A stretch of DNA of 64,000 nt, taken from positions 3,447,001-3,511,000 of the forward strand of contig NZ_CP069127.1 of assembly GCF_016811915.1 (NCBI RefSeq). Reading direction: 5' to 3'. This DNA is from Brevibacillus choshinensis. GTDB taxonomy: Bacteria > Bacillota > Bacilli > Brevibacillales > Brevibacillaceae. Positions 36,676-45,640 of the stretch are shown one piece after another (positions within the stretch are counted from its first letter, which is position 1; each line of letters opens with the position of its first letter). A model generated the notes under the pieces. That model was not told the origin of the DNA and searched no databases. It was given only the letters and a program-made list of their open reading frames with translations. Both the position numbers and the translations under genes were made by a program.

Positions 36676-36945
36676 CTAATTGCCACGACCGACGTTCTCA
36701 GGGTTTTGAACAAGTTTCACCATCAGCGAAGCCAGTGCTTGCTGCTGCTGTTGATCTCCTGCATCCCACAGCTGCTTTAGCAGGCGCTCTTGATCATTTT
36801 TCGGATCCACTTGCTCTGAGAGGTAACCACCGATTTGGTAAGCTACATTTTGCAGCGTTTCGCTCTCCATACCCGCTTGTGTCGCTTGCGCTACTCGTTC
36901 ACCGAGAAACTCTTTCCAGTCGCGAAAATTGTCAAGAACTGACAT
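36676..36945 (-). CDS. ymfJ: YmfJ family protein (DUF3243)
   Basis: This 89-residue conserved small protein belongs to the DUF3243 family found in Bacillales. It is helical and polar, with WKEFLGERVAQATQAGM and a glutamine-rich DAGDQQQQQALASLM stretch. No function is known. ATG at 36945 follows AAGGAGGG. It lies 102 bases after ymfI, and is followed by a terminator. Confidence 0.82.
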   Translation of the reverse strand: MSVLDNFRDWKEFLGERVAQATQAGMESETLQNVAYQIGGYLSEQVDPKNDQERLLKQLWDAGDQQQQQALASLMVKLVQNPENVGRGN

Positions 36946-37047
36946 ATGGAAATTCCCTCCTTAAATACGTTGCGGACAAGATTGCTGCCCACACAGAGGT
37001 AGAATTCCACCAAATCTCGGGATTTATGCAGATGAGCAAGCGAATCC

Positions 37048-37782
37048 TCAGGTGTACCAGCCGCCATTTGGACTGATGATTTGGCCTGTGACGTAGCTTG
37101 CCTCCCGCGAGAGCAAAAAGCATACGACAGCGGCAACTTCGCTAGGCAAGCCCAGCCGGTTTGCCGGGATCTCTTCGGCAATCATCTCTAATTCATCGGG
37201 GGAAAAGCGTTCCATCATGCCCCCTCGAATGGCACCTGGTGCAACCGCATTTACCGTAATCCCGTTAGGGGCGAGCTCCTTTGCCAGCGCTTTGGTAAAC
37301 GTATTGACAGCACCTTTGGTAAGCGAGTAGAGCACCTCACAAGATCCTCCTGTCATTCCCCAGATCGAAGAAATGTTGACGATGCGTCCATAACGTTCGC
37401 GCAGCATGGCAGAAAGCCCCGCTTGACTGACGAGAAAAGCGGAGCGAACATTTGCAGCCACGAGTTCGTCAAACTGGCTAAGCGTCACATCGGAAAAGAG
37501 GCCAATATGGTCCGCAGAAGCATTGTTGACGATCAGCAACGGGGGAACTGGCAATTGCTCAAACATCATGCTGATTTGCAATGGATCACGCAAATCGGCT
37601 TGGAGCTTGACTGCCGGTACTCCGAGCTGCTGACACAGCGCCAGGAGTCCATTCAGTTTTTGTTCGGATTGATGGTAATGCAGGTAAAGCGGAACTCCTG
37701 CGTGAGCCAGGCCACTGGCGATCGCTTGCCCAAGCTCACCGGAAGCACCTGTTACCAACGCCCAGGGCGTCTGTTGATTCAT
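37048..37782 (-). CDS. ymfI: SDR oxidoreductase YmfI, EF-P 5-aminopentanone reductase
   Basis: The 244-residue product is a short-chain dehydrogenase. It has the NAD(P)-binding TGASGELGQAIA, NNAS, the catalytic Ser (VNISSIWG) and YxxxK (YSLTKGA), and late PNGG. B. subtilis YmfI reduces the 5-aminopentanone on EF-P Lys32 to 5-aminopentanol. Position right after ymfF-ymfH supports that rather than a fatty-acid FabG role. ATG at 37782 lies 9 bases after ymfH. Confidence 0.88.
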   Translation of the reverse strand: MNQQTPWALVTGASGELGQAIASGLAHAGVPLYLHYHQSEQKLNGLLALCQQLGVPAVKLQADLRDPLQISMMFEQLPVPPLLIVNNASADHIGLFSDVTLSQFDELVAANVRSAFLVSQAGLSAMLRERYGRIVNISSIWGMTGGSCEVLYSLTKGAVNTFTKALAKELAPNGITVNAVAPGAIRGGMMERFSPDELEMIAEEIPANRLGLPSEVAAVVCFLLSREASYVTGQIISPNGGWYT

Positions 37783-37791
37783 CCTCTTTCA

Positions 37792-39084
37792 CTACTCCTG
37801 TGGCGAAGCGGAACGAACAATCGAAACAGCCATTTGTTCGATGACAAAATGCTCATTCAGACGTTTTTCCACATCCTCGCGCGTGATCGACTCCAACGTC
37901 GGCACCACAGAAAAGAGATCGTTGTCGTTAAATTTGAAGCTGGTGAATTGATTCGCAATGAACTCTACGGAGTTGAGCGAACGCAGGAAGTTGCCGATTT
38001 TCTTCCGTTTGGCACGTTCAAAATCATCCTGATCAATTCCTTTTTGCTTCAACTGTTCGATCTCCGTTTGAATGGTCTGCACCAAGCGCTCCGGATCGGG
38101 CGTATCTCCCCCCAAAATGGTGTACGCGTAATCCTTCTCGCTGCTGTAGTCAAAATCAAAGCTTTCCGTGATCAGCTCGCTATCGTACAGTCGTTCGTAG
38201 ATCGCGGAGCTGGTGCCGAACGCGATGTCCAATAACAGTTTAGTGGTGAGTTCCCTTTTTAACAAGGCTTCTTTCGTAAGGCCGAGCTCCCGTTCCTTGA
38301 TCCCTATCATGCATTTTGGCAAGCCAACGGTCAGATTCGCTTCGATTTTTGCTTGCGCAGGTTCGGGCTGCTCCGTCGGAAACAACCGGGTGATTTGCGG
38401 AGTAGGTGGAAACTCTTTTCCAGACTGGTTTTGGCGGATCAATTGCATGATGGACTCTGGGTCAAATGAGCCGACGACCAGAAGCACCATATTTGCAGGA
38501 TGATAAAAAGTCTCATAGCATTGATACAGGTATTCTTTGGTGATGTGAGAGATCGTTTCAATCGTGCCGGCGATCTCAATGTTGATCGGATAATCTTTGT
38601 ACATGGCCTTCAGAAGGTTCATGTAGACCTTCCAGTCCGGATTGTCATCGTACATCGTGATTTCCTGGCCAATGATCCCTTTTTCCTTTTCCACACTGGC
38701 ATCCGTAAAGTACGGATCCTGTACGTAATCCAGCAGCAAATTCAGGTTGTCATCCAATTTATCTGTGCAAGAGAACAGATAAGCGGTCCGGTTAAAGCTC
38801 GTAAACGCATTGCAGGATGCTCCATTTTTACTAAACTCGTGCATGACATCCCGATCTTTTTTCTCAAACATCTTGTGCTCGAGAAAGTGAGCGATCCCGT
38901 CTGGAACATTGATCTCCTCTCCAGCACGGGTGCGGAAGTGACTGTCAATGGAACCGTACTTCGTCGTGAAGACCGCATACGTTTTGCTAAAGCCCTGCTT
39001 CGGTACCAAATATACCTGCAGGCCATTCGGTAACGTCTCGTTGTATACCGTTTCGTTGACTTGCTCAAATCTGGTCGTCTGCAT
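37792..39084 (-). CDS. ymfH: M16 family peptidase homolog YmfH (EF-P modification-associated)
   Basis: The 430-residue product has the M16 (pitrilysin/insulinase) fold and an intact inverted zinc motif HFLEH near residue 67. A downstream glutamate in IGQEITMYDDNPDWKVYMNL could be the third ligand. It is cytosolic. In B. subtilis ymfF and ymfH affect EF-P aminopentanol modification, possibly as a paired protease. ATG at 39084 follows GGGAGAGGCGTG; ymfF ends 2 bases upstream. Confidence 0.88.
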   Translation of the reverse strand: MQTTRFEQVNETVYNETLPNGLQVYLVPKQGFSKTYAVFTTKYGSIDSHFRTRAGEEINVPDGIAHFLEHKMFEKKDRDVMHEFSKNGASCNAFTSFNRTAYLFSCTDKLDDNLNLLLDYVQDPYFTDASVEKEKGIIGQEITMYDDNPDWKVYMNLLKAMYKDYPINIEIAGTIETISHITKEYLYQCYETFYHPANMVLLVVGSFDPESIMQLIRQNQSGKEFPPTPQITRLFPTEQPEPAQAKIEANLTVGLPKCMIGIKERELGLTKEALLKRELTTKLLLDIAFGTSSAIYERLYDSELITESFDFDYSSEKDYAYTILGGDTPDPERLVQTIQTEIEQLKQKGIDQDDFERAKRKKIGNFLRSLNSVEFIANQFTSFKFNDNDLFSVVPTLESITREDVEKRLNEHFVIEQMAVSIVRSASPQE

Positions 39085-39086
39085 CG

Positions 39087-40382
39087 TCACGCCTCTCCCT
39101 TCTTGTCGCGGAGCAGATAAATCGTATCGATCTCCACTTTGGCAGCCACATTTTTGATATCTTCAATCGTCGCCGTCTCAATTCCTCGCAACAATTCATC
39201 CAGCTGCCGTTTGCGTCCACTGACCAATCCGTTGTAGGTAAACTCGATCATGCCCCGTGCACTGTCCAGCAGTTCTCGGAATTGATTGGAGAGCGTTGCC
39301 TTCGTCTGGCTCATTTCTTCCTCGGAAATGTTTCCCTGACTCATGGATTCCATCTGCTGCTTAATGATTTCAACAGCTCTCTGGTACTTGTTGACCTCGA
39401 TGCCCGACATGATCATCATGATCCCTTTGTGGCTTTCCAAACGGGATACCGCATAATAGGCCAAGCTTTCCTTTTCGCGTACATTGACGAACAGCTTCGA
39501 GTGAGGGAATCCGCCCAGGACGCCGTTGTACATGAGTAAAGCAGGGTAATCGTCATCCTTGTAGGTGATATTTGTTCGGCAGCCAATATTGAGTTTGGCC
39601 TGATTGACATCCAAACGATCGATGACTTCCCGCTCGTTCGCGATTTGCTTGGATGCATTGCTGATATCCAGCGATTGCACATCAGAACGTTCCAGTGAAA
39701 CATGCTTCGAAATGGCCTGCTCGACAACCTGCGGCTTCACATCGCCGACCACGAACATATTGATTGGATTGCTTGCCGTAATTTCTTTGAAATATCGATA
39801 CAGCTCTTGGCCAGTAATGGCAGGCAGATCTTTCACATTCCCCTGAACAAGCAACGAAAAGGGCTCACCTTTGCACATTTCTTCTGTGACCCGTTGGTTG
39901 GCATATTTCATCTTGTCATCAATCAGGCTTTCCACACGCTTGCGCAGCGTTTCTTTTTCCTGCGCGACGTATTTCTCCAGAAAAGATCCGTTTTCCACAT
40001 GCGGCCTGACGAGCATATCACCGACAAACTGAATGGCCTGCTCGAGCAGCGAATCCTCCTGTGACAAGTACTTTTCGTTCGGCACTTCCATATAGATCTG
40101 GAGAATTTGCCTCTCGCCTTTTTTGGTAACGTCTACATCAAAGATCGCCCCATATAGAAAATCGAGGTGAGCACGCAGCAGCTTCGTCTCGGGAAAACGT
40201 GCGCTTGCCCTCTTCATCACCATAGCGAGTAAGGCTGTCTTGGTCACGGTCTCCTCGGAAAGAGCTTGCTCAATCATTGTCACGATCGTTGTGGTTTTAA
40301 ATTTGCCTGTTGGCAAGATATGTACGTTCATCCCATTGATCTGGGTACTTTGAAACGCGATTTCCGTTATGTTCGCACTCAT
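39087..40382 (-). CDS. ymfF: M16 family homolog YmfF, lacking the zinc motif
   Basis: The 431-residue product is the partner of YmfH. It aligns with the M16 fold (SARFPETKLLRAHLDFLYGAIFD and LGGFPHSKLFVNVREKESLAYYAVS) but has no HxxEH, so it should be the non-catalytic half of a heterodimer, similar to other paired M16 proteins. ATG at 40382 follows GGGAGATTGAGCG. It opens the ymfF-ymfH-ymfI unit. Confidence 0.86.
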   Translation of the reverse strand: MSANITEIAFQSTQINGMNVHILPTGKFKTTTIVTMIEQALSEETVTKTALLAMVMKRASARFPETKLLRAHLDFLYGAIFDVDVTKKGERQILQIYMEVPNEKYLSQEDSLLEQAIQFVGDMLVRPHVENGSFLEKYVAQEKETLRKRVESLIDDKMKYANQRVTEEMCKGEPFSLLVQGNVKDLPAITGQELYRYFKEITASNPINMFVVGDVKPQVVEQAISKHVSLERSDVQSLDISNASKQIANEREVIDRLDVNQAKLNIGCRTNITYKDDDYPALLMYNGVLGGFPHSKLFVNVREKESLAYYAVSRLESHKGIMMIMSGIEVNKYQRAVEIIKQQMESMSQGNISEEEMSQTKATLSNQFRELLDSARGMIEFTYNGLVSGRKRQLDELLRGIETATIEDIKNVAAKVEIDTIYLLRDKKGEA

Positions 40383-40484
40383 CGCTCAATCTCCCTTCTC
40401 TTCAGCGTACTCTCCTCTATTGTAACCAATTGACAGGCCATCAAGCATGTGAAACTTCTCACCGAACTGCATTTTCCCAGAAAA

Positions 40485-40513
40485 AGAAAAAAAGGAGCAG
40501 AATCGCCCCTTCT
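40485..40513 (-). terminator. Probable terminator of the small zinc-ribbon gene
   Basis: AAGGGGC/GCTCCTT stem (one G-U) followed by TTTTTTC on the minus strand, 4 bases after the stop. Confidence 0.6.
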
Positions 40514-40516
40514 TTC

Positions 40517-40672
40517 CTACAAATCGCTATAATCCCATTCCGTTCGCTCATCTGGTATGGCATCTTCCTGTACGAATCGACCGCAATCATCCGATAAGCA
40601 AAGCATGCCATCCAGCTGCTCGTCATGGAAAGGGAGTCCATGATTCCCACCGCAATAGGGACAAACCCACAT
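40517..40672 (-). CDS. Small cysteine-rich protein, probable zinc ribbon
   Basis: The 51-residue product starts MWVCPYCGGNHG and has two cysteine pairs, CPYC and CLSDDC, spaced like a zinc ribbon, and a highly acidic tail (ERTEWDYSDL). I do not recognise a named family. ATG at 40672 follows GAGGAGG at ideal spacing, which strongly supports translation. It lies downstream of the M23 gene (48 bases) and has its own terminator. Confidence 0.7.
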   Translation of the reverse strand: MWVCPYCGGNHGLPFHDEQLDGMLCLSDDCGRFVQEDAIPDERTEWDYSDL

Positions 40673-40719
40673 ACAGATTCCTCCTCTAGAAAAGGGATTT
40701 ACCTGTTTAGTTTGCCCCA

Positions 40720-41901
40720 TTAAGAGAACGGACTTTCCACCTTGTTCTGCTCCCAATAGCGCAAATAGAAATACGGATCAATCGCTAGCCCATCGCTGTT
40801 TTTGTAGAGTCCGAAGTGGAGATGGGGTTCAAACATGCCTACCGTGCCAGTTCCTCCATACCCTGTATCTCCCACAAACCCGATCAATTGGCCAGCGCGG
40901 ATCGTATCTCCTATCGCAAGACCCGGGGCATAGGCGCTTAGATGCGCGTAGTACATCCGGTAGCGTCCTGCTCGATCGGTAATGTTTACCCGCCATCCTC
41001 CGTACGTATTCCACCCCACTCGATTAATCGTGCCATCTGTCACAGCGTAGACAGGGGTTCCTTTCGGTGCCATGATGTCGATCCCTTCATGGCTGCGTAC
41101 ATTTCCGCTATTGCTCTCCGTCCATTCCCTGTCAGACCCATAGCTGTCGCCATAAGGCTCGTACCAGGTCGCTTCAGAAAAAGGAAAGTAGAAGCTATCG
41201 TCGTACAATCTGCTATCTCCGACGGTCGATAGTGGATGCTCGGATTTTTTCGAACCCTCCGGCAAAAATAAAAGCTGCTGGACCGTCAGCTCATCTGATG
41301 ACAGGTAATTATTCTTTTTCAAAGCCTGGACAGTCGTATGGTGTCGCTCTGCGATTCCGGTCAGCGTGTCTCCTGCCTGGACGACATAAGGATTGGAAGC
41401 CTCTTGAATCACAGCAGCTTTATCTTCAACAGGCTTGGTCTGAACCTGCGCAACGCCTGCCCTCTCGTCCCAAACCACTTGATAGCCCAATGCCTCACTC
41501 ACAAAACGGATCGGAACCACTGTCCGTTGATTCACGATCATCGCTGGCGCATCCATGGTGACACGTTTGCCATCTACAAACGCTGTGCGACTGTCCACAA
41601 GCAGAACAATCCGTTTTCCCTTTTCCGTGACCGTGACTTGCCGATTGGCCGTCTCGTAGGTGACGTTTGCCCCGGTGGATTCAGCGACAACGCGAATCGG
41701 AACAAGCATGCGTCCGTTTTCACGGATGGGCTGTACGTCTGTACTGATTCCTTTCCCATCAATCACAAGTGAAATGACCGGTCCCGGTTCTGCAGCTCCT
41801 GCACGATTCGCACCTGTGACACTTAATCCCAGACATAAGAAAAAAGCGCCTAGAACCTTCGTCCATAGAAGACTGCTGTTTTCATGTAAACAGCTGTTCA
41901 T
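40720..41901 (-). CDS. Secreted M23 metallopeptidase with copper-amine-oxidase-like and LysM domains
   Basis: The 393-residue product has a signal peptide (residues 1-36, ending AGAA), a copper amine oxidase N-terminal-type domain (about 45-160, RMLVPIRVVAESTGANV and RTVVPIRFVSEALGYQV), a LysM (about 170-215, YVVQAGDTLTGIAERH), and a C-terminal peptidase M23 domain with HEGIDIMAPKGTPVYA (His, Asp) and HLHFGLYK (His-x-His). It is likely a peptidoglycan hydrolase, LysM holding it at the wall. ATG at 41901 follows GGGGAGGG. Possible role in sporulation or daughter-cell separation is not shown. Confidence 0.9.
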   Translation of the reverse strand: MNSCLHENSSLLWTKVLGAFFLCLGLSVTGANRAGAAEPGPVISLVIDGKGISTDVQPIRENGRMLVPIRVVAESTGANVTYETANRQVTVTEKGKRIVLLVDSRTAFVDGKRVTMDAPAMIVNQRTVVPIRFVSEALGYQVVWDERAGVAQVQTKPVEDKAAVIQEASNPYVVQAGDTLTGIAERHHTTVQALKKNNYLSSDELTVQQLLFLPEGSKKSEHPLSTVGDSRLYDDSFYFPFSEATWYEPYGDSYGSDREWTESNSGNVRSHEGIDIMAPKGTPVYAVTDGTINRVGWNTYGGWRVNITDRAGRYRMYYAHLSAYAPGLAIGDTIRAGQLIGFVGDTGYGGTGTVGMFEPHLHFGLYKNSDGLAIDPYFYLRYWEQNKVESPFS

Positions 41902-41980
41902 CCATATCCCTCCCCGCGCGATCTAACAAAAAAATTATCGCATACGGAAAGATTGAGGTTCTAGACGCAAATTATGTCAA

Positions 41981-42940
41981 CTAACGTGAGCCTGTATCGT
42001 ATGGTTTACCCAATGCTGCCGGTGCATTCGAGCGACCGACAAGTCCAGCCATAACGAGGATCGTCAGGACGTATGGCAGCATAAAGATAAACTCTGTAGG
42101 CACGTATTTGGTCAAGCCGAAAATTTGAACGAGTGACTTGATGGCTTGAGCAACCCCGAAGAACAAAGCTGCCCCCATCGCACCCGCTGGATGCCACTTT
42201 CCGAAAATCAGAGCGGCAATCGCGATAAATCCTTGCCCGGAAACGGTGTTGTGAGAAAAGTTGCTGGTGGTGGTCAAGGAAATGGTGGCCCCACCCCATG
42301 CAGCCAAAATACCACTGATCATAACGGCAGTGTATCGCATCTTTTTCACATTGATCCCAACGGTGTCAGCTGCACGCGGGTGTTCACCGACAGCGCGAAG
42401 ACGCAAGCCAAATGGTGTTTTGAAAATAACGTACCAGGTTACAAACACCATGATGAAAGCCAGGAAGCTTGTTGGGTATGCTTCGAAAATAGCATGTCCA
42501 AGGTATGGAATGTCATGAAGCCCCGGAATGCTCCACTTTCCGAAAACGCTGGTAAGCGTGGTCGTTTGCCCTGCCCCGTTGAAGATGATCTTGGTCAGGT
42601 AAACAGAGAGACCTGCAGCCAGGAAGTTGAGTGCTACCCCACTCACTGTCTGGTCCGCTTTGAACGTAACGGATGCGACCGCATGAGGCAGTGCAAAGAT
42701 TGCACCTGCGACCCCTGCCAAGAGGAATCCAATCCACGGGGCTGCTCCGCCAAGAGAATCCTGAAATGCGTAGGTGATAACCGCACCGGTGAATGCACCG
42801 ATGATCATCATGCCTTCCAACGCGATGTTCACGACACCCGAACGCTCGGAATACAGTCCACCCAATGACGCAAATATCAAGGCAGTGGAAAACACGATGG
42901 TATCATGAACGAGGTTACTTACAATTAATCCCCAATCCAT
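41981..42940 (-). CDS. Nucleoside ABC transporter permease (NupQ-like)
   Basis: The 319-residue permease has about eight helices and the BPD_transp_2 motif GLYSERSGVVNIALEGMM and GEHPRAADTVGINV. It belongs to the BMP/nucleoside importer family (B. subtilis NupNOPQ imports guanosine). ATG at 42940 shares its A with the stop of the preceding permease (TGATG), so both are made in step. Confidence 0.88.
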   Translation of the reverse strand: MDWGLIVSNLVHDTIVFSTALIFASLGGLYSERSGVVNIALEGMMIIGAFTGAVITYAFQDSLGGAAPWIGFLLAGVAGAIFALPHAVASVTFKADQTVSGVALNFLAAGLSVYLTKIIFNGAGQTTTLTSVFGKWSIPGLHDIPYLGHAIFEAYPTSFLAFIMVFVTWYVIFKTPFGLRLRAVGEHPRAADTVGINVKKMRYTAVMISGILAAWGGATISLTTTSNFSHNTVSGQGFIAIAALIFGKWHPAGAMGAALFFGVAQAIKSLVQIFGLTKYVPTEFIFMLPYVLTILVMAGLVGRSNAPAALGKPYDTGSR

Positions 42941-44013
42941 CAGTTTCCACCTTCCTTTTTCTTATTCAAAATCGGTTTAACAAAAATCTTCACGATTCCA
43001 TGCGCCGCCACAAAGAAAATAACGGAAGCGATCACGACACGAATCAGTTCAACCGGTACACCCGCGCCAAACTTCATGCCTGCTGCACCAAACGACAGAA
43101 TACCGAACAGGATGGCCCCGAGTACAACCCCCAGCGGCGTGTTTCCACCAATCAACGCTACGGCGATCCCGTCAAATCCGTAGCCTGGCTGAGCGGTCAT
43201 GATTGCCTGGTAATGGAAGACACCAAGAATCTCACACGCACCACCGATTCCCGCAAACATCCCACCGATAAACATTGCTTTTACGACGTTGCGGTTTACG
43301 TTCATCCCTGCATACTCGGAGGCATGCGGGTTCAAGCCAACGGCACGCAGTTCAAAGCCGGATTTCGTTTTCCAGAGGATAACGTAAAAGAAAATAGCTG
43401 CAAGAACCGCAATCAATGTACCCCAATGCAAACGCGCGCTGTCAAACATCGTAGACAGCCAACCAATGGTGATGACAGCGGAGTCGTGAATCATCTCGGA
43501 ACGCTGTTGCCCAGCTGGTACGAAGAACGCATTCATGACCCAGTTCGCCAAGTAAAGAGCGACCCAGTTCAGCATGATGCTCGTAATGACTTCATTCACG
43601 CCGCGTGCCGCTTTCAAATAGCCGGCAATGGAACCCCAAAGCCCACCAGCAACTGCACCTGCGATGACGGCAAGTGGAGCATGGATGTAAGCAGGCAGAT
43701 CTAGCGATACGCCAACTGCTGTAGAGGCGATCATCCCGACGATAAACTGGCCTTCAGCACCGATGTTAAACAGACCTGTCCGAAATGCAAACGCAACGGC
43801 GAGACCTGTAAAAATCAGAGGCGTAATCTGGCGAATGGTTTCCCCAAAGTTGTAGGCACTGCCGAAAACTTTCTCTAGCAAAGCCATATACGCTTTTATC
43901 GGGTTAAAACCACCTGCCAACATCGCGATCGCACCTGTCAGTAGACCAAGAATGATCGCTACTAGCGGAACGAGAAACGATTCTTTTGTAAATACGGCAA
44001 TGACTCTATTCAT
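42940..44013 (-). CDS. Nucleoside ABC transporter permease (NupP-like)
   Basis: The 357-residue permease has ten or so helices, a GLFNIGAEGQFIVG motif and GLNPHASEYAGMNVNR coupling loop. It pairs with the NupQ-like protein. ATG at 44013 follows AAGGAGGGGG and overlaps the ATPase gene by 8 bases. The longer frame upstream is rejected. Confidence 0.88.
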   Translation of the reverse strand: MNRVIAVFTKESFLVPLVAIILGLLTGAIAMLAGGFNPIKAYMALLEKVFGSAYNFGETIRQITPLIFTGLAVAFAFRTGLFNIGAEGQFIVGMIASTAVGVSLDLPAYIHAPLAVIAGAVAGGLWGSIAGYLKAARGVNEVITSIMLNWVALYLANWVMNAFFVPAGQQRSEMIHDSAVITIGWLSTMFDSARLHWGTLIAVLAAIFFYVILWKTKSGFELRAVGLNPHASEYAGMNVNRNVVKAMFIGGMFAGIGGACEILGVFHYQAIMTAQPGYGFDGIAVALIGGNTPLGVVLGAILFGILSFGAAGMKFGAGVPVELIRVVIASVIFFVAAHGIVKIFVKPILNKKKEGGN

Positions 44014-45547
44014 CGTTTCCCCCTCCTTGCATCCGTTTTCCACCGGACATCATCAAGCCAAGCTCTTGCTCGGTAGTCGCTTTGGCATCAACAATACCTA
44101 CAATGTTTCCTTCATATATCACGGCGATTCGGTCTGACACATTGATAACTTCGTCCAGCTCCAGAGACAAGAGCAATACTGCCTTGCCATTGTCACGCTG
44201 CTCAATCAGGCGGCGATGGATAAATTCAATCGCACCGACATCCAATCCGCGAGTCGGCTGCGCAGCGATGAGCAAATCCGGGTTCTTGTCCACTTCACGG
44301 GCAATAATCGCCTTTTGCTGGTTCCCCCCGGAAAGAGCACGGGCTGGCGTGTAAATGCTCGGTGTTCGTACGTCAAACTCTTCAATGAGCTTTGCCGCAT
44401 GCTTGTCAATGGCGCCATAATCAAGAAAACCGTTCTTGTTGAACGTTGGATGGAAGTAGGTCTCCAATACCATGTTTTCACTCATGGTGAAATCCAGTAC
44501 TAAGCCGCGCTTGTGACGGTCCTCTGGAATGTGGGAAAGCCCCGATTCAGAGATCGCACGCGGTGCCTGATTGGTGATTTCTTTGCCATTAAGAAGTACA
44601 CGGCCGCTAGTGGCTTTGCGCAGTCCCGTCAATACTTCGATCAATTCACTCTGACCGTTCCCATCTACACCTGCAATCCCGAGGATTTCGCCTGCGCGAA
44701 CCTCCAGACTGAGATTGTTCAGGGCATTGACGCCGCGATTGCCCATAGCTGTCAGATTTTCCACTGCGAGAATCGATTGCTTAGGCTGGGATTCCTTCTT
44801 GTCGACTCGGAAGTTGACTTCCCGTCCAACCATTTTCGCAGCCAAATCATCCGGATTCGTATCCTTGACCAGGACGGAATCGATGACCTTGCCTCGGCGA
44901 ATAATCGTCACCGCATCGCAAACAGCCATGATTTCTTTCAATTTGTGAGTGATGAGAATGATGGTTTTGCCTTCTTTGACCAAGTTATGCATGATCTCGA
45001 TCAATTCATTGATTTCCTGTGGGGTCAATACCGCAGTCGGTTCGTCGAAAATCAGGATGTCCGCACCGCGATACAGCGTTTTCAAAATCTCGACCCGCTG
45101 CTGCATACCTACAGAAATATCTTGGATCTTCGCTCGCGGATCTACTTTTAAACCATATTGATTTGAAAGCTTCTCCACTGCCTTCTCCGCACTCTGGATA
45201 TCTATCTGCAACCCGTTTTTCGGTTCGTTTCCTAGCACAATGTTTTCTGTTACGGTAAATGTTTCAACCAACATGAAATGCTGATGCACCATACCAATAC
45301 CAAGCTCGTTCGCTTTATTGGGATTTGTGATTTTAACCGGTGTTTCATTGATAAGGATTTCGCCTTCATCAGGTTGATAAAGACCAAACAAAATGTTCAT
45401 AAGAGTAGACTTGCCTGCGCCGTTCTCGCCAAGGAGGGCATGAATTTCCCCATGCTTTACGGATAGCGTGATGCTATCGTTCGCGATGATTCCTGGGAAA
45501 CGTTTGGTAATTCCTCGCATTTCAACAACATTCTTTACCGGATTCAA
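44006..45547 (-). CDS. Nucleoside ABC transporter ATPase (NupO-like, two NBDs)
   Basis: The 513-residue protein has two nucleotide-binding domains. The first has GENGAGKST, IQDISVGMQQRVEI, ILIFDEPTAVL and THK; the second has GVDGNGQSE (degenerate Walker A, lacking Lys) and a signature ALSGGNQQKAI. This layout is typical of sugar/nucleoside import ATPases. Start is TTG at 45547, 8 bases after GGGGGG. A hairpin separates it from the binding-protein gene. Confidence 0.88.
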   Translation of the reverse strand: MNPVKNVVEMRGITKRFPGIIANDSITLSVKHGEIHALLGENGAGKSTLMNILFGLYQPDEGEILINETPVKITNPNKANELGIGMVHQHFMLVETFTVTENIVLGNEPKNGLQIDIQSAEKAVEKLSNQYGLKVDPRAKIQDISVGMQQRVEILKTLYRGADILIFDEPTAVLTPQEINELIEIMHNLVKEGKTIILITHKLKEIMAVCDAVTIIRRGKVIDSVLVKDTNPDDLAAKMVGREVNFRVDKKESQPKQSILAVENLTAMGNRGVNALNNLSLEVRAGEILGIAGVDGNGQSELIEVLTGLRKATSGRVLLNGKEITNQAPRAISESGLSHIPEDRHKRGLVLDFTMSENMVLETYFHPTFNKNGFLDYGAIDKHAAKLIEEFDVRTPSIYTPARALSGGNQQKAIIAREVDKNPDLLIAAQPTRGLDVGAIEFIHRRLIEQRDNGKAVLLLSLELDEVINVSDRIAVIYEGNIVGIVDAKATTEQELGLMMSGGKRMQGGGNDE

Positions 45548-45590
45548 CCATGTTCCCCCCGTTTTTGTGGGTCTAGTTTGAAGGTAAAGA

Positions 45591-45619
45591 ACAAGGCTAG
45601 TTGCTCGAACTAGCCTTGT
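45591..45619 (-). terminator. Intercistronic stem-loop between binding protein and ATPase genes
   Basis: Perfect ACAAGGCTAGTT/AACTAGCCTTGT stem with a 5-base loop. The tail on the minus strand (TCTTTACC) is T-poor, so it may be a partial terminator or an mRNA-stabilising hairpin. Confidence 0.7.
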
Positions 45620-45640
45620 CCGTTTGCAGCTTCAATGTAA

